Part shown: positions 28,001 through 38,800 of the stretch, one piece after another
Layout: every line of letters starts with the position of its first letter
Numbering within the stretch: the first letter of the stretch is position 1
Source: Lineus longissimus
Taxonomy: Eukaryota; Nemertea; Pilidiophora; Heteronemertea; Lineidae
Direction of reading: 5' to 3'
Length of the DNA stretch: 64,000 nucleotides
NCBI RefSeq assembly: GCF_910592395.1
Contig: NC_088314.1
Span: forward strand, 2,976,001 to 3,040,000
Translations under genes and position numbers: made by a program
The notes under the pieces: generated by a model
Seen by the model: the letters and a program-made list of their open reading frames with translations, nothing else
Databases searched by the model: none
What the model was told of the DNA's origin: nothing

Positions 28001-30496
28001 AAAGATAGACTTGGAGCCACCAAACACAACTGACACAGTGACGAAAGTCAAAAATGATTGCAAAGGACTGATGTTGCTCTGCTTTATTTTAAAACCAACT
28101 TTATTTCAAGTTTGGTCTCATCCTTAATCTAGTACATGACCAAAGTACAAATGTACACAGGTGGATTAAAACTTTTAAATGCCTTTCAAGTGTAAAAATA
28201 AACCCTAGTCTTCGACTTCTAAAGAATTCAATTTTTACTTCCACAATGCCTGAATATTTGCACTCTGGGTGGGAATTAACCTATCGAAAAGATCATAGGG
28301 TGCCCAAAATTCTAATCTTACATGTCTTTTAAGCCTGGGACGGGCCTATAAATAAGCTAAAGGAATTCAACGACTGTAATTTTTACTGTATAAGAACATT
28401 CAAATAGCACACTGAAATGATACATAAAGTTTTTAATGAGCAACATCAACATCAGAACTTGAACATGATCAAGAGAAATCCAAGGTGTATCATTCTTAGG
28501 CAAAGAAGATCGGCAGGAATGAGGTGTCTAATACTCAAGTCTCTCTCTCGGAACTCAGATACGTGAAAGTGTGAGACTAAAGCACACTGCATATTATGTA
28601 ATTTTCATTGCTGAAAGGTGCAATATCTATCGCATGTGCAAAACTGGCAGTTATTGCTGCCAAGCTGGTGCCTGTGACAAGAACTCGTCATTGTTGCGAC
28701 GTGCAATAATATCAAACATTGCAAAATTTTCCAGGAGTCCAGCAATCTATTGCTCATCATGGCAATATCACACTTCTCTGCAATAAAACTCTCAAGTCTG
28801 CAGTGAGCTCCAGGATGGCCAGCAGCAGAAGCTATGGAGTGGCAAAGCTAAATAGATATGTTTTTAAAAGGAGGATGTGTTTCATTCATTCAAGTAAGGT
28901 TAAGTTTTACACCGATGTCCGCTATGACGTATGTACAATAGCTGCAATTTTTTATAGCTAAGGTGAAGTTTTACTTACTTTTTGCTAATGAAGGCATGAA
29001 ATACAAAATATTATACACATAAAATAACATATTAACTGACTATTATCAGAAAGAATAGAAAATTGGACCAGAAAAAAACACATGAAATCGGTTTTACAGC
29101 CATGGACTGTGTATTTCATTTTTATACACCACATCAAGGTGCCCGGCTGATTGGTGATGATCAAATTGTGTACATGTATGTGAAGTGTCAGTGACAGAAA
29201 TCAGTGCGATATGTTATGTATTTGAAAATGCTCAACTTCGTTGACTGCACGATGAAGGATGAACTAAGTTCAATGCCATAAAGCATACTTACATATCCCC
29301 CGGGATCTTTCTTTCCACCTGCTAAGAGAAAGATGATTTGGGTTTATAAAATTGCACAAATTCAACTTCGACAATTAGTCCACATCAAAGGAAGTTAACC
29401 TCACATTGAGAAGTACTCATCCATGACATTATATAAAGAATTTACCTATCTTTGTTTTTTAGATTTCCTTTTGCAAGTATATGTATATCATGTAGATGGT
29501 CTTTAGTGAGCTTTTTTGATTCACTTTACTCAAATGCAAGGCTTGAAAGGCTTTGTATCAAACTCCAATATCAGATATTATTGGATATTGAATACAGATT
29601 AGAACATGCTGAGAACTGGACAAAACATTCAATCGATCATTGGCAGCCTTTAAATATATAGATCATTACAAAGTTCATGACATGGATGAGTGCATCCCCT
29701 CCGATCATGCCAATTTATCAGGTAATGCAAACTCAATGGATTGTATACAGACTTTTGCTGTCATCACAAATGACAGGAATGAGATTTCTTCATGGTTGGA
29801 TAGCATTGCATCAAAGAACACTTAGGTCAGACATATAATGATATACCTTCACATTCCGCTGAGTGAATTATAATTTCACTATGATATAAAGAAAGTTACC
29901 GATACACATTGACATCAAAAGAAGCATGTCCATAATGTCTGTTTACATTTTGTGGCAGACAAGGATAGATAAGCGTAATATATTTTCACAGGGCCTACTG
30001 TGATTTAATCTGTACAAGGAAAACATAACCATCAGACAAAAATCTCCCAAGGTAAATTTATGCTTACACCATACACCCGTATAACAATAGACTAAGCTAA
30101 AATTCATATTCCACCTCTAAAAAAACATGATATGTGCATCAATCAAGTATAGTTTTTTCAATGACATCCTCAATCGGAGAGCACATCACTATCCTGTATC
30201 CAAGCATTGGTTTTAGGGTAAGGAGACAGAGATTTTTTGTTGTTCTACTTACTGGTCTTTGATTGCTTTGGTAGACCTTGAGAGGAACCAGGCTGACCAG
30301 CCTGCCTCGGCGTACTTCCAGTTGGTTGTTGATTCATGGCGACCTCTTTAAAGCCCTCTTGACTCCGCGAGGGAGTCGAGCCTGGGGCCCGCGGGGTCGG
30401 TTGTGGTTGTGCCTTATTTCTCGGAGTTGTAGTATTTCCTCTTGGTGTATTATTCGTATTAGTAGAATTTGCATTTGACGAGCTGCCACTTCCCAT
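15529..30496 (-). CDS. Kinesin-14 (C-terminal motor) protein, 19 exons, 804 aa
   Basis: Exons in transcript order (all complement): 30253-30496, 29293-29321, 26031-26138, 23492-23566, 20675-20869, 20353-20466, 19925-20033, 19516-19616, 19042-19113, 18746-18862, 18415-18549, 18118-18234, 17812-17985, 17448-17584, 17266-17326, 16739-16944, 16294-16480, 15869-15964, 15529-15666. Joined length is 2415 nt. The motor is C-terminal. The neck reads [17 protein letters not shown] (about 466-482), the P-loop GQTGSGKT is at 554-561, switch I SSRSH at 665-669, switch II DLAGSE at 695-700, and the neck-mimic LGQAKQNV is near the end. This order is diagnostic of kinesin-14, which are usually minus-end-directed spindle or transport motors. 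The usual RP after the first motor strand is replaced (CRHDSR). N-terminal parts: a Ser/Thr/Pro-rich disordered start (1-90), two related W/Y-rich modules (about 104-145 and 212-243), a UBA-like helical segment (256-290) and a predicted coiled coil (about 296-470). I could not assign the subfamily (KIFC1, KIFC2/3 or other). The first in-frame ATG is at 30496. Confidence 0.92.
21709..21902. mobile_element. Foldback MITE in kinesin intron 4
   Basis: A 194-bp element whose ends, 21709-21745 and 21866-21902, are inverted repeats matching at 35 of 37 positions and starting TATGTGACCC. There is no ORF. It lies in the intron between the exons at 23492-23566 and 20675-20869. TA dinucleotides at the edges would fit a TA-targeting transposase, but the duplication is too short to prove. 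Confidence 0.75.
23676..23728. repeat. Small inverted repeat in kinesin intron
   Basis: TAGATCGGTCCAA recurs as its reverse complement TTGGACCGATCTA about 27 bp later. It may mark the edge of an interspersed repeat. Confidence 0.4.
24098..25124. mobile_element. Pearl/Helentron-like non-autonomous element
   Basis: About 1 kb in the kinesin intron between exons 26031-26138 and 23492-23566. The left end GCTCACCTCTT (24098-24108) is the reverse complement of 25114-25124. The right end is itself a hairpin (GCTCACCTCT, GCTA loop, AGAGGTGAGC at 25101-25124) followed at once by TAA. The interior has a repeated core: TTTGACCTCTGTGACCTTGA at 24231 and 24708, 477 bp apart, and a CCTGGC..CCATATT segment repeated 144 bp apart. 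A (GAC)n microsatellite lies just before the 3' hairpin. Repeated cores, a 3' microsatellite and a terminal hairpin are the layout of pearl/HINE-type Helentron relatives. The assignment is inference. Confidence 0.55.
24984..25086. repeat. (GAC)n microsatellite
   Basis: About 100 bp of nearly pure ACG/GAC triplets with a few GGAC interruptions. It gives artefactual poly-Thr, poly-Asp and poly-Ser frames. Confidence 0.95.
26918..26959. repeat. Hairpin in kinesin intron 2
   Basis: AAAAATATATAATGGTGAGC pairs with GCTCACTTATATATTTTT over an AGTA loop, with a 2-base bulge. No element boundary was recognised. Confidence 0.4.
29293..29321 (-). other. Kinesin micro-exon 2 with tandem NAGNAG acceptor
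   Basis: Exon of 29 nt preceded on the coding strand by TTAGCAG. Both AGs keep the frame: use of the second AG gives a 26-nt exon and removes one codon. The exon encodes a Gly/Lys-rich linker before the first W/Y-rich module. Confidence 0.6.
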
Positions 30497-30504
30497 GGCA
30501 GAAA

Positions 30505-30558
30505 TCAAAACTTGAGTCGAGAGCCCTGATTGACACGTCTAAAACGTAGCTTCCGCAT
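30505..30558 (-). other. Short upstream ORF in kinesin 5' leader
   Basis: A 17-codon ORF (ATG at 30558, stop 30507-30505) ends 8 nt before the kinesin start codon. The leader appears to start at a splice acceptor (coding-strand TTTCAG, exon from 30566). A good donor (AAAG|GTGAGT) at 31070/31069 suggests an upstream non-coding exon. A translation-dampening role is possible but unproven. Confidence 0.35.
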
Positions 30559-30761
30559 TTTGCCAGCTGAAAGAAAATGTTTATGAATGAAAACTTTCTG
30601 CCGTGCACTATGATGAGTCATATGACTCAGTTTTAAAAAGTATGGTATTAGGGGGTCTTGTGGAGGGACAAATGATGGCACATGAAAGGGGTCCTGGACC
30701 TAAAAACTCACTAGCACTGAGCAGGCCTCTCTCCCTGGCCTCTTGAAGATTTGTGGTTTTA

Positions 30762-30866
30762 TTGAAACTATTTAGACCAGGATGAAGAGCCTCTGGTCTA
30801 AATAGTTGAAACTATAAATAGTTGAAACTATTTAGACCAGGATGAAGAGCCTCTTCATCCTGGTAG
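30762..30866. repeat. Compound direct and inverted repeats upstream of kinesin
   Basis: A segment of about 35 bp starting near TTGAAACTATTTAGACCAG occurs at 30762 and 30820. The first copy forms a hairpin with CTGGTCTAAATAGTT at 30793-30807. The second forms a 14-bp hairpin, ACCAGGATGAAGAG (30837-30850) with CTCTTCATCCTGGT (30852-30865), over a 1-base loop. It lies in the presumed 5' leader intron of the kinesin gene. Confidence 0.7.
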
Positions 30867-31070
30867 GCTCTTCATCCTGGTACTATCTGGAGACTGAATA
30901 GTGGATAGGCCTACTAACTAATACTACAACATGTACAAGTAGGCCTCGGCCTTACACAATGTAATGAATGTAAATGTTGCCACACAAATGACAGACCACC
31001 GGCTTAGCTCGAGTTTCTACGTAGACCGGTTAGAAATCGAGTTGAAATGTAGATACAAGTTGGACTCACC

Positions 31071-32543
31071 TTTAATGATTCCAATAATTTAAATGGCAAC
31101 TTAAGGGATTCCGTTACAACACTTTTTGTGGACAGTTTGACACATGTAACTCCTGTTTGTTTACACTGGAAACCACTATGACCCGTAGTGACACCTGTTG
31201 TTAGAAATCTAAGTCACGTTTGGGCTTGTACTGTCGTGTTCAGAAATTAATACCACCTGGTCTTGATAACGCACACAACAGGTGTGAGTCTAATGGTTAC
31301 ATGTATGTATGGTTACAAATGTCAAGAAAATTAATTTCTAAGCCCATGAATCTGAAAATTTTGCGGTTGCTCCATCAGTGACAGTGGCAGCATCTAGGCC
31401 TAGGCCCTTGTTGGACTGTCATTTTTTAACGCTTTGACAGTGGCGCCACTATCGGGAAAACGGGTCAAAATTCATTACCGATAGGATCGAATATTATACA
31501 TTTCTTCCTGAATAATTCTTACATTGACCATTCTCCCATGAAAGACAGTTGCTTACGCTACACAAAAAAAATAATCGAGGGTCAACCATTGAACTTTTGA
31601 GATATGTTGAATTTTGCACAAATCAGCGAAAAACGCACCACCTGGCACTTGACGGCATTCAACATGGGGCCGACGCACATTCCAATTTCAGTGTACACAT
31701 ACGTCGGCAACAACAGTAAAATACATAGTTTCTTGTTAGCCGCCTATTGAGTAGCGCTTTAGGTTTTAGAAACTTTAAAAAACATGTCTTTGCCAAAACA
31801 ACTGCTAAATCAACACTGGCATACTATGAGAACCAAGAAATCAATAACTTTTAAGAACTACGGTTGAGGCTTGGCCGCGCATGAATACAAAACACTCCCT
31901 AATAAGACCAAGGAGAATATTTTTAGTTCAACATTGTGCCTACAGGTGGCCGACTCAATGTCCAGCGGAAGTTACGTAAAAGAATCATGGCGGCCCAATT
32001 TTCACTTTCTCGGGATCTTGTCATTACAAATAAACATTAAAATATCACACTTATAAGATCATTTGATTAGGATTTCAACCACATAAATGAAAACTGCAGA
32101 CTCTAATCTACGAATTAAAGCGCCTGAATAGCAAAACCAGGTGAGATTAGAGGACACATGTTGATGGTTTCGATCCCTTTGTGTGCAGTGTGTGTTTGCA
32201 CTGCTGATTGCTGCTCTCAACTTCACAATCCACTAAACTGTTCTGTGCTGAGCTTCCTGCATGCATTGCACTGCATCATACAAACCTTGTGTGCACTTGG
32301 GCCTAACTACAGAATAGCCGGGACAGTAGTAGCTCTGTACATTATGTACACTCTGTCCCTCTGTACGATTATGTACAAATTGTCCAACTCCAAGTCTCTC
32401 CTCCCTTTGCATTTCACATGATGATGAAGATTTAGGTAAAAAAGGAAGTTCAATGACTCTAGTCTCTAGTCTCTGACTCAGTGGCTGCCTCAAACTTTCA
32501 GATTTGTCTTGTTTGTAGCCGTGGAATTCATTTGTCTTTTCAG
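31071..32543. promoter_or_regulatory. Divergent promoter region, kinesin / ARIP4
   Basis: The kinesin (-) and the ARIP4-like gene (+) diverge from this interval. A kinesin leader donor sits at 31070/31069. A possible leader donor for the + gene (CCAG|GTGAGA) lies near 32140, and a leader acceptor (CTTTTCAG) ends at 32543. No TATA box or core element can be named with confidence. Confidence 0.35.
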
Positions 32544-32573
32544 GTTACGATGGTTTAACCTCGGGAGTTCCAC

Positions 32574-32802
32574 ATGGAGCCCGATAAACTCTCTGCCCTG
32601 TTGAAGGGCCAGCTTACTCAGCAAGACTACCTCACCTCTCAGAATGAGATTGTAGCCAATCCTACTCAAGGGGAGGCTCCTGAGTTGGACACGAAGTCTG
32701 AGGTGGTGCCGAAAGTATCTGCTGCAACCCCTGAGTCTGGCAGTGAGTTTGACCCCGAGTCGGAAAATGAGAGTGAGGAGAGTAGTGCAGAAAGCGACGA
32801 TG

Positions 32803-32843
<41 letters not shown>

Positions 32844-35800
32844 AGTGAAGGTGAAAGCGATGAAGACGAAGATGATGAAAATGAAGAATCCGAAGCAGAT
32901 GACAGTTCCAAATCAGGAACAGACAACAGTCCTATACCAAGTGAGACTTTTAAAGCTGAAGTCAATGTGAAAGCAGACATTGGTTTAAATGTTGAAAATG
33001 GAGCAGACAAGGAAGGTGGTGATGGGTTGAAGGAAAAACTGGAGATTAATGGTGGGAAGCCACATTTTCCCCCTGCGAATGGAGATGTTTCTGTTGAACA
33101 ACAGATGGACTTCAAAGATGATTTAGATGTAAAAGATGAAGGTGCACTGATTGCTGGTGAAATTGTGCCATCTGGGAAAACTTTTGAAAGTGACCCAGAT
33201 TTGATGAGTGCGATTTCTGATCCTAAGTTTGGGGAAGAGTTGGGGATATCAAACGGTAGTGATAGTATCCTGAAAACTTCTGATGGTACTGCAGCAGATG
33301 TAGAGCAGTCCAAATCAGAGGCTGGTGGAAAAGAAAAGGAAAAGGAAAAGTCAACAAAACCAAAGCGTAAACGAAAGCGTGCTGCGGAGGGCGGTGAAAA
33401 GTCCGAGAAAAAGAAGAAGAAGCGAAAGAAAGAAGATGGAGAGAAGAAAAAGAAGGGAAAGAATTCAAAGAAGAGTAATGAAAGAAAAAATATCAGGTAG
33501 GCCTATGATATATGTTTTCTTTGTTCCAATGAGACCTCAAATCAAGAGGTAAATGGAGTGCCTTACCAGAAAATTGCTTCAGATTTCAACGAGATAGCAC
33601 TTTCAGAATTTGCCTGCCAAAAATGAAATATGTACCTGCCTTACCCCAAGGTCACCCTAATTAGGTTCCTTCCAAAACGCACTTCCATTCTTTAATATAC
33701 TAATGGTGTTTGGTGAAGATGAGACAATTCCTGAATACTGGTTGTCTGTTCACTAGAGTACCTGTTGCCATGGTTACCAAGTTCCCTGCTCTGAGAATTT
33801 TTCTCAAGGGTTGCAGACTCTGGGGATGGCTTCTGTAAAGCATGTTTGGGGTGAAGGTGGAGTGGGGGAGTGAATGACATTGGGTGTTGAGTCAGGGCAA
33901 TGAAAATGTGGGGAATTATACAAAGAATGTTCTCTTTATTGAATTTGCAATATATGGAGATTCATTCATGCATACTATGACATCTCAGTTGTCAACTGTT
34001 CCTTTTTCACTTCTTCAGAAAAATCTTCAAAGAAGGTGACCTTGATGAGAACACAATCACTGCCCAGCAGGAAGAGAAAGAAAGGAAGGAACGTTTGGCG
34101 GCACTACAGAGGAATGTCGCCAGTAATATGCACCTCAAAGCTCTGCTAGAAAGTAAGACATGTTGTCCAGAATCCCTTTGTGCAGGTTCACTAAGCACAA
34201 CACCAATGAAATTAAAACAAAATTTCAATACTTCTTATGCCTATGGAAGAGCCAGATGTGAATTTTACTTTTGCAGCCAATAAACTTAGTTTCATGTCTG
34301 TTTCCATGGAATACAGAGTATAAATCCCACCGCGGTATAAATTTCATGACTGGCATTGGCAAGAGGGCAACATCAGCTGCTGCTCGCCAAAAGAATTGGT
34401 GTCTATAAATGAAATTTCTAAAATGTGATGGCGAGAAGTAATCTGTTTAATAAATTGCAGCATGCTTCAATTGGTGAGCAGCTACTCTTTGTCTTGGTTT
34501 CTGTCCTCTTCAATTCAGTTCTTATGTTGTTAACTTTACAAATCATATTTTCAGCTGATAGTGGAGAAGAGGAAGAGGCAAAGGAGGATATTGTCGTCCT
34601 AGATAAGGGTGATCAGGTGAAGCGTACCGGCAAGTATGCCGCTTTCAAGCCTGCTCGAGGTAACCAGTTTGCCACTTCATACCAATTTATTCATGTCTAG
34701 ATCAAATGTCTGTAGTTTTGATCCACAAAGCTCTATCTTGTTTGAAGTATTGAGATCAGTCTTAAAAAACTTCTTTGTCCAATGCATGGTCCAAATCTTG
34801 TTTTTCGATGTTGTTAAGATGATTTAAAGTGATGTTGGTCATTTAGAATGTGTTTCTGGGTTTTGTCTTGCTTTAGGCATTTCGGAACAAAAAAGTTGAA
34901 TACTACCAATGCAGTACCAGTACTTGTAATTGCAAGGAAGAATCCGTTGGACTGCATTCTGAAATTACATGTATGCTCCAAACTGTATGAGTGTGTTTGG
35001 TTTTATAAGAGTCTTCAACCTCAACCTTCGACCTTTGTTTTCAGATGTGATTGAATTGTCCAGTGATGATGAAGATGATGATGTGACGGTCCTAGAAACA
35101 CCTGAGGAGGAGATCGAAATTGAGGATCCCAACAATAGCGGTTTGCATGTTGATGATACACTCAATGTACCTGATGAGCAAGGGCGGGTGCTTGTCAATG
35201 TGGGTCACCCTGGAGATGAGCCGGATATATTCCTCGCTCCGCAGATAGCAAAAGTTATAAAACCACATCAGGTAAGAAAAAGAGTGACATATGGTTTGGT
35301 CCCCTTGCTTTGTGATCAGGCATCAAGGTATCCTGGGTCAGTGAATCAGGTTTCTTTTTTCTATTTGACCAGTTGTTAAATTGAATTGTTGCCCTTGTGT
35401 TGACCTTCCACTTGATGACTATGCAGCCATTGGGTTTTTAAGGCTGCAGTCATTAATCTGTTTCGAGATGCTAGTAGGCCTGGGGACATAAAAAGGGTCT
35501 TGATATAAAATATAAGCCACCATGGAGAGTTACATTAGCGTTATTGATAATCTATTTCTCTTTTATTCTTTCTTACTTCAGATTGGTGGAATACGTTTCC
35601 TGTACGACAATCTGGTAGAATCCGTCAACCGGTTCCGAACCAGTCATGGTTTTGGATGTATTCTTGCGCACAGCATGGGTCTTGGCAAAACCATTCAAAT
35701 GGTCTCCTTCATAGACATTTTCTTGCGGAATACTGATGCGAAAAGTGTCTTGGTTATTGTTCCCATCAACACGCTTCAGAATTGGCTAAACGAGTTTTCC

Positions 35801-38800
35801 ATGTGGATTCCTGAGGTGCCAAATCCGGATGAGACAATGAAGGACCAAATCTGGCCACGGGAATTCTATGTTCACCTCATCAATGATAACCATAAGACAA
35901 CAAAGGCCCGTGCTGCTGTAATCCGTAAGTTTTGAGTTTTTAACATTAGTGATCCGAAATGACCCAGCTATGCAACCTACTTTGTAGTATCGTACAGAAG
36001 TCAGTAGCCACTTAATTTTACTTTAGAATCACGTATGTACAGTGGAATTTCTTTAGTAGGTCGCACTAACTTGATATCTTTGTCTATTCTCCAGAAACAT
36101 GGATGAAGAAAGGTGGTGTGTTATTGATGGGCTATGAGATGTATCGGCTGCTGGCCACAAGGAAGGCCACAAAAGCCAAGAGGAAGCCTGGCAGGAAGAC
36201 TGCCAATTCCCAAGTGATTGATTTGGAGGAAGAGGATAGGAATAGAGAACTGGCTATGGGTACGTAATGATGCTGGTCAAAAGTATACTCAATACTTGTC
36301 ACCTATTATGGGCGATTTTGTATCTAGATGGGTCTTTGTAACAGCTACATTTAATTTGGAGAGTTTCCATATATCTGCCAGTCAAACACTCAAACTTTGA
36401 CTTCGTGAATTCAGAAAATTATCGATAATCTAATGAGGTCAGGGCACAATTGTGTCAAGTCATTATGAAAATGAAACCTGCACTTGGGTTCAGCTTTCTT
36501 AAGTGTTTGAATATTCTTCTCCAGATATCCAAACGGCCCTGTTACGACCTGGTCCCGACCTTGTGATATGTGATGAAGGTCACAGAATCAAAAATAGCCA
36601 CGCTAGCATTTCACAGGCATTGAAGAACATTAGAACCAGGCGGAGAGTTGTTCTCACTGGTTACCCGTTGCAAAACAACCTAGTCGAATACTGGTGCATG
36701 GTGGATTTTGTTCGACCAAACTACCTCGGTAACAAGGCCGAGTTCTGTAACATGTTTGAGAGACCAATCATGAATGGCCAGTGCGTTGATAGCACACCAA
36801 ACGATGCTCGGTTGATGCGTCATCGAGCTCATGTGCTTCACAGTCTTTTGGAGGGCTTTGTGCAAAGGTAAGTCCCCTACCAGGGCAAAAGGGTTCCTTT
36901 GATATTTACTTCCATTGAAAAGAAGTAGTATTCTTGATATGTTTTCCTACTTCTGCAAATCCAAATAGTCTCTGTGTCAACAGTCAGTTTTGACATTTGG
37001 TTCTCCTGCTGGGCGTTGTCATTGCCATTTATGTAGACTTCATAAAAGTTATTCCTCTTCTGAATACCAAGATCCTCTTTCACCTTTTTCAGACGAGGTC
37101 ATGCTGTTCTCAAGGATGCGTTGCCCACCAAAGTTGAGCATGTCTTGTTCATCCGCATGTCACCAGTGCAACGGAAGCTCTACCGACTCTTCATGGACAG
37201 TCTAACGGAGATGGCCCTGTCTGGTTGGGCAACTGTCAACCCATTGAAGGCATTCTCAGTTTGTTGCAAGGTAAGCCTAGATCTTTGATTTTCAACACAC
37301 ATTAATATCAATCTTGGATGCTCCTTTGTAATTGAGTTTGTCTGGAAGCCATATACCTGTAGATGTCTTTTGCACTGGTTTCTCTTTGTTAGAGAGATGC
37401 GTTGCTGACTTGCCTATCCTATCACTTATTTGTCACGTTTATTCCATTCTTATAGATATGGAACCACCCAGATATCTTGTACAGAATCGTCAAGCAGATG
37501 AGGAGTGACGCCATTGAAGATGACCTTGACCTTGGCGAGACGGCTGACGGGAAGGCAGGCGAGGATGGCGTGAGCGTGAAGAAGCCTCGCGGTCGTAAGA
37601 AGAAAGCACCAACACAACCAACACCAGTGTTTGATCCAGTGACGGGACGACCGTTTCCGGATGTGAACTTGTTCTCAGATCGGAGGATGGAGACAATTAC
37701 TTATGAATGGGTAGGTACATGAAAGCAAGTCTTAATAAGCATATAATAGCCTGTAACTCTTGTTATGGTACGGTCTGTGCCCGTTCTTTCAGGGGTTAAA
37801 TCCACTTTCTTTTTCTCCAGGCTGATGATGTGATAAAAACCTACTCGCCTGGTGACTTGGTGAATGGTGGTAAGATGGTCATTCTCTTCAACATTATTGA
37901 AGAGACGATCCGAGCTGGTGAAAAGTTACTTGTCTTCAGGTAAGTTGTCATTGACATTTATATATTTCCAAAACCAATGTTGAGTCATTATGATTGGTCT
38001 GATGTATGAATTTTAAAAGGGAGATAGATCGTTTTGGTAAAGTCATATTCATGAATACTGTCTTTCTTTCAGTCAAAGTTTATTCACTCTCAACTTAATG
38101 GAAGAGTTCTTAGGTCGGAGGAAGGTACCAGATTCAGACGACAAATGGGCCAAGAATAAACATTACTTCCGATTGGATGGCAGCACATCGTCCCAGGAAC
38201 GCGAGAAACTTATCAACTTGTTCAATGCTCCTAGTAATGAGAATGTTCACTTGTTTCTGCTGTCAACAAGGTGAGATTTAGTTTTTCAAATAGATTAGCT
38301 TGTAAAGCAAGATGGCAATGCCTTGTTTTGATGATTTGGCATAGTTCTGTTGGTTAAACAGTTGGTGACATGCAGGATTGATCAGCCAAACACGGCTGCA
38401 GAAACTTTCTTGGGTGATGGTTGGTTGCTGCCAAGTGCCTGTCTATCCTCTGTCAAGTTTGCAGTATGTTTTCTGTACCATAACATTAACAATGTTCATG
38501 TAGCCTTTATTCTAAATCTTTTTCTCCGACAGGGCTGGCTGCTTGGGCATCAATCTGGTCGGTGCTAGTCGTGTTGTCGTTTTCGACGCCTCCTGGAACC
38601 CCTGCCATGACTGCCAAGCCGTCTGTCGTGTTTATCGCTATGGCCAAACCAAACCGTGCTACATCTACCGTCTAGTCACTGATAACACATTGGAGAAGAA
38701 AATCTATGAGCGACAGATTAACAAACAGGGGATGGCAGATCGTGTTGTGGATGAGATGAATCCGCAGAATAACTTTACCAAGAGACAAGTGGAGTCACTG

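Noticed and set aside
30497-30508. Kinesin start at 30508
   Set aside because: The codon there is TTG. The first in-frame ATG is at 30496.
32666-33313. 215-codon Ser-rich frame on the - strand
   Set aside because: Antisense shadow of the acidic, Asp/Glu-rich first exon of the ARIP4-like gene.
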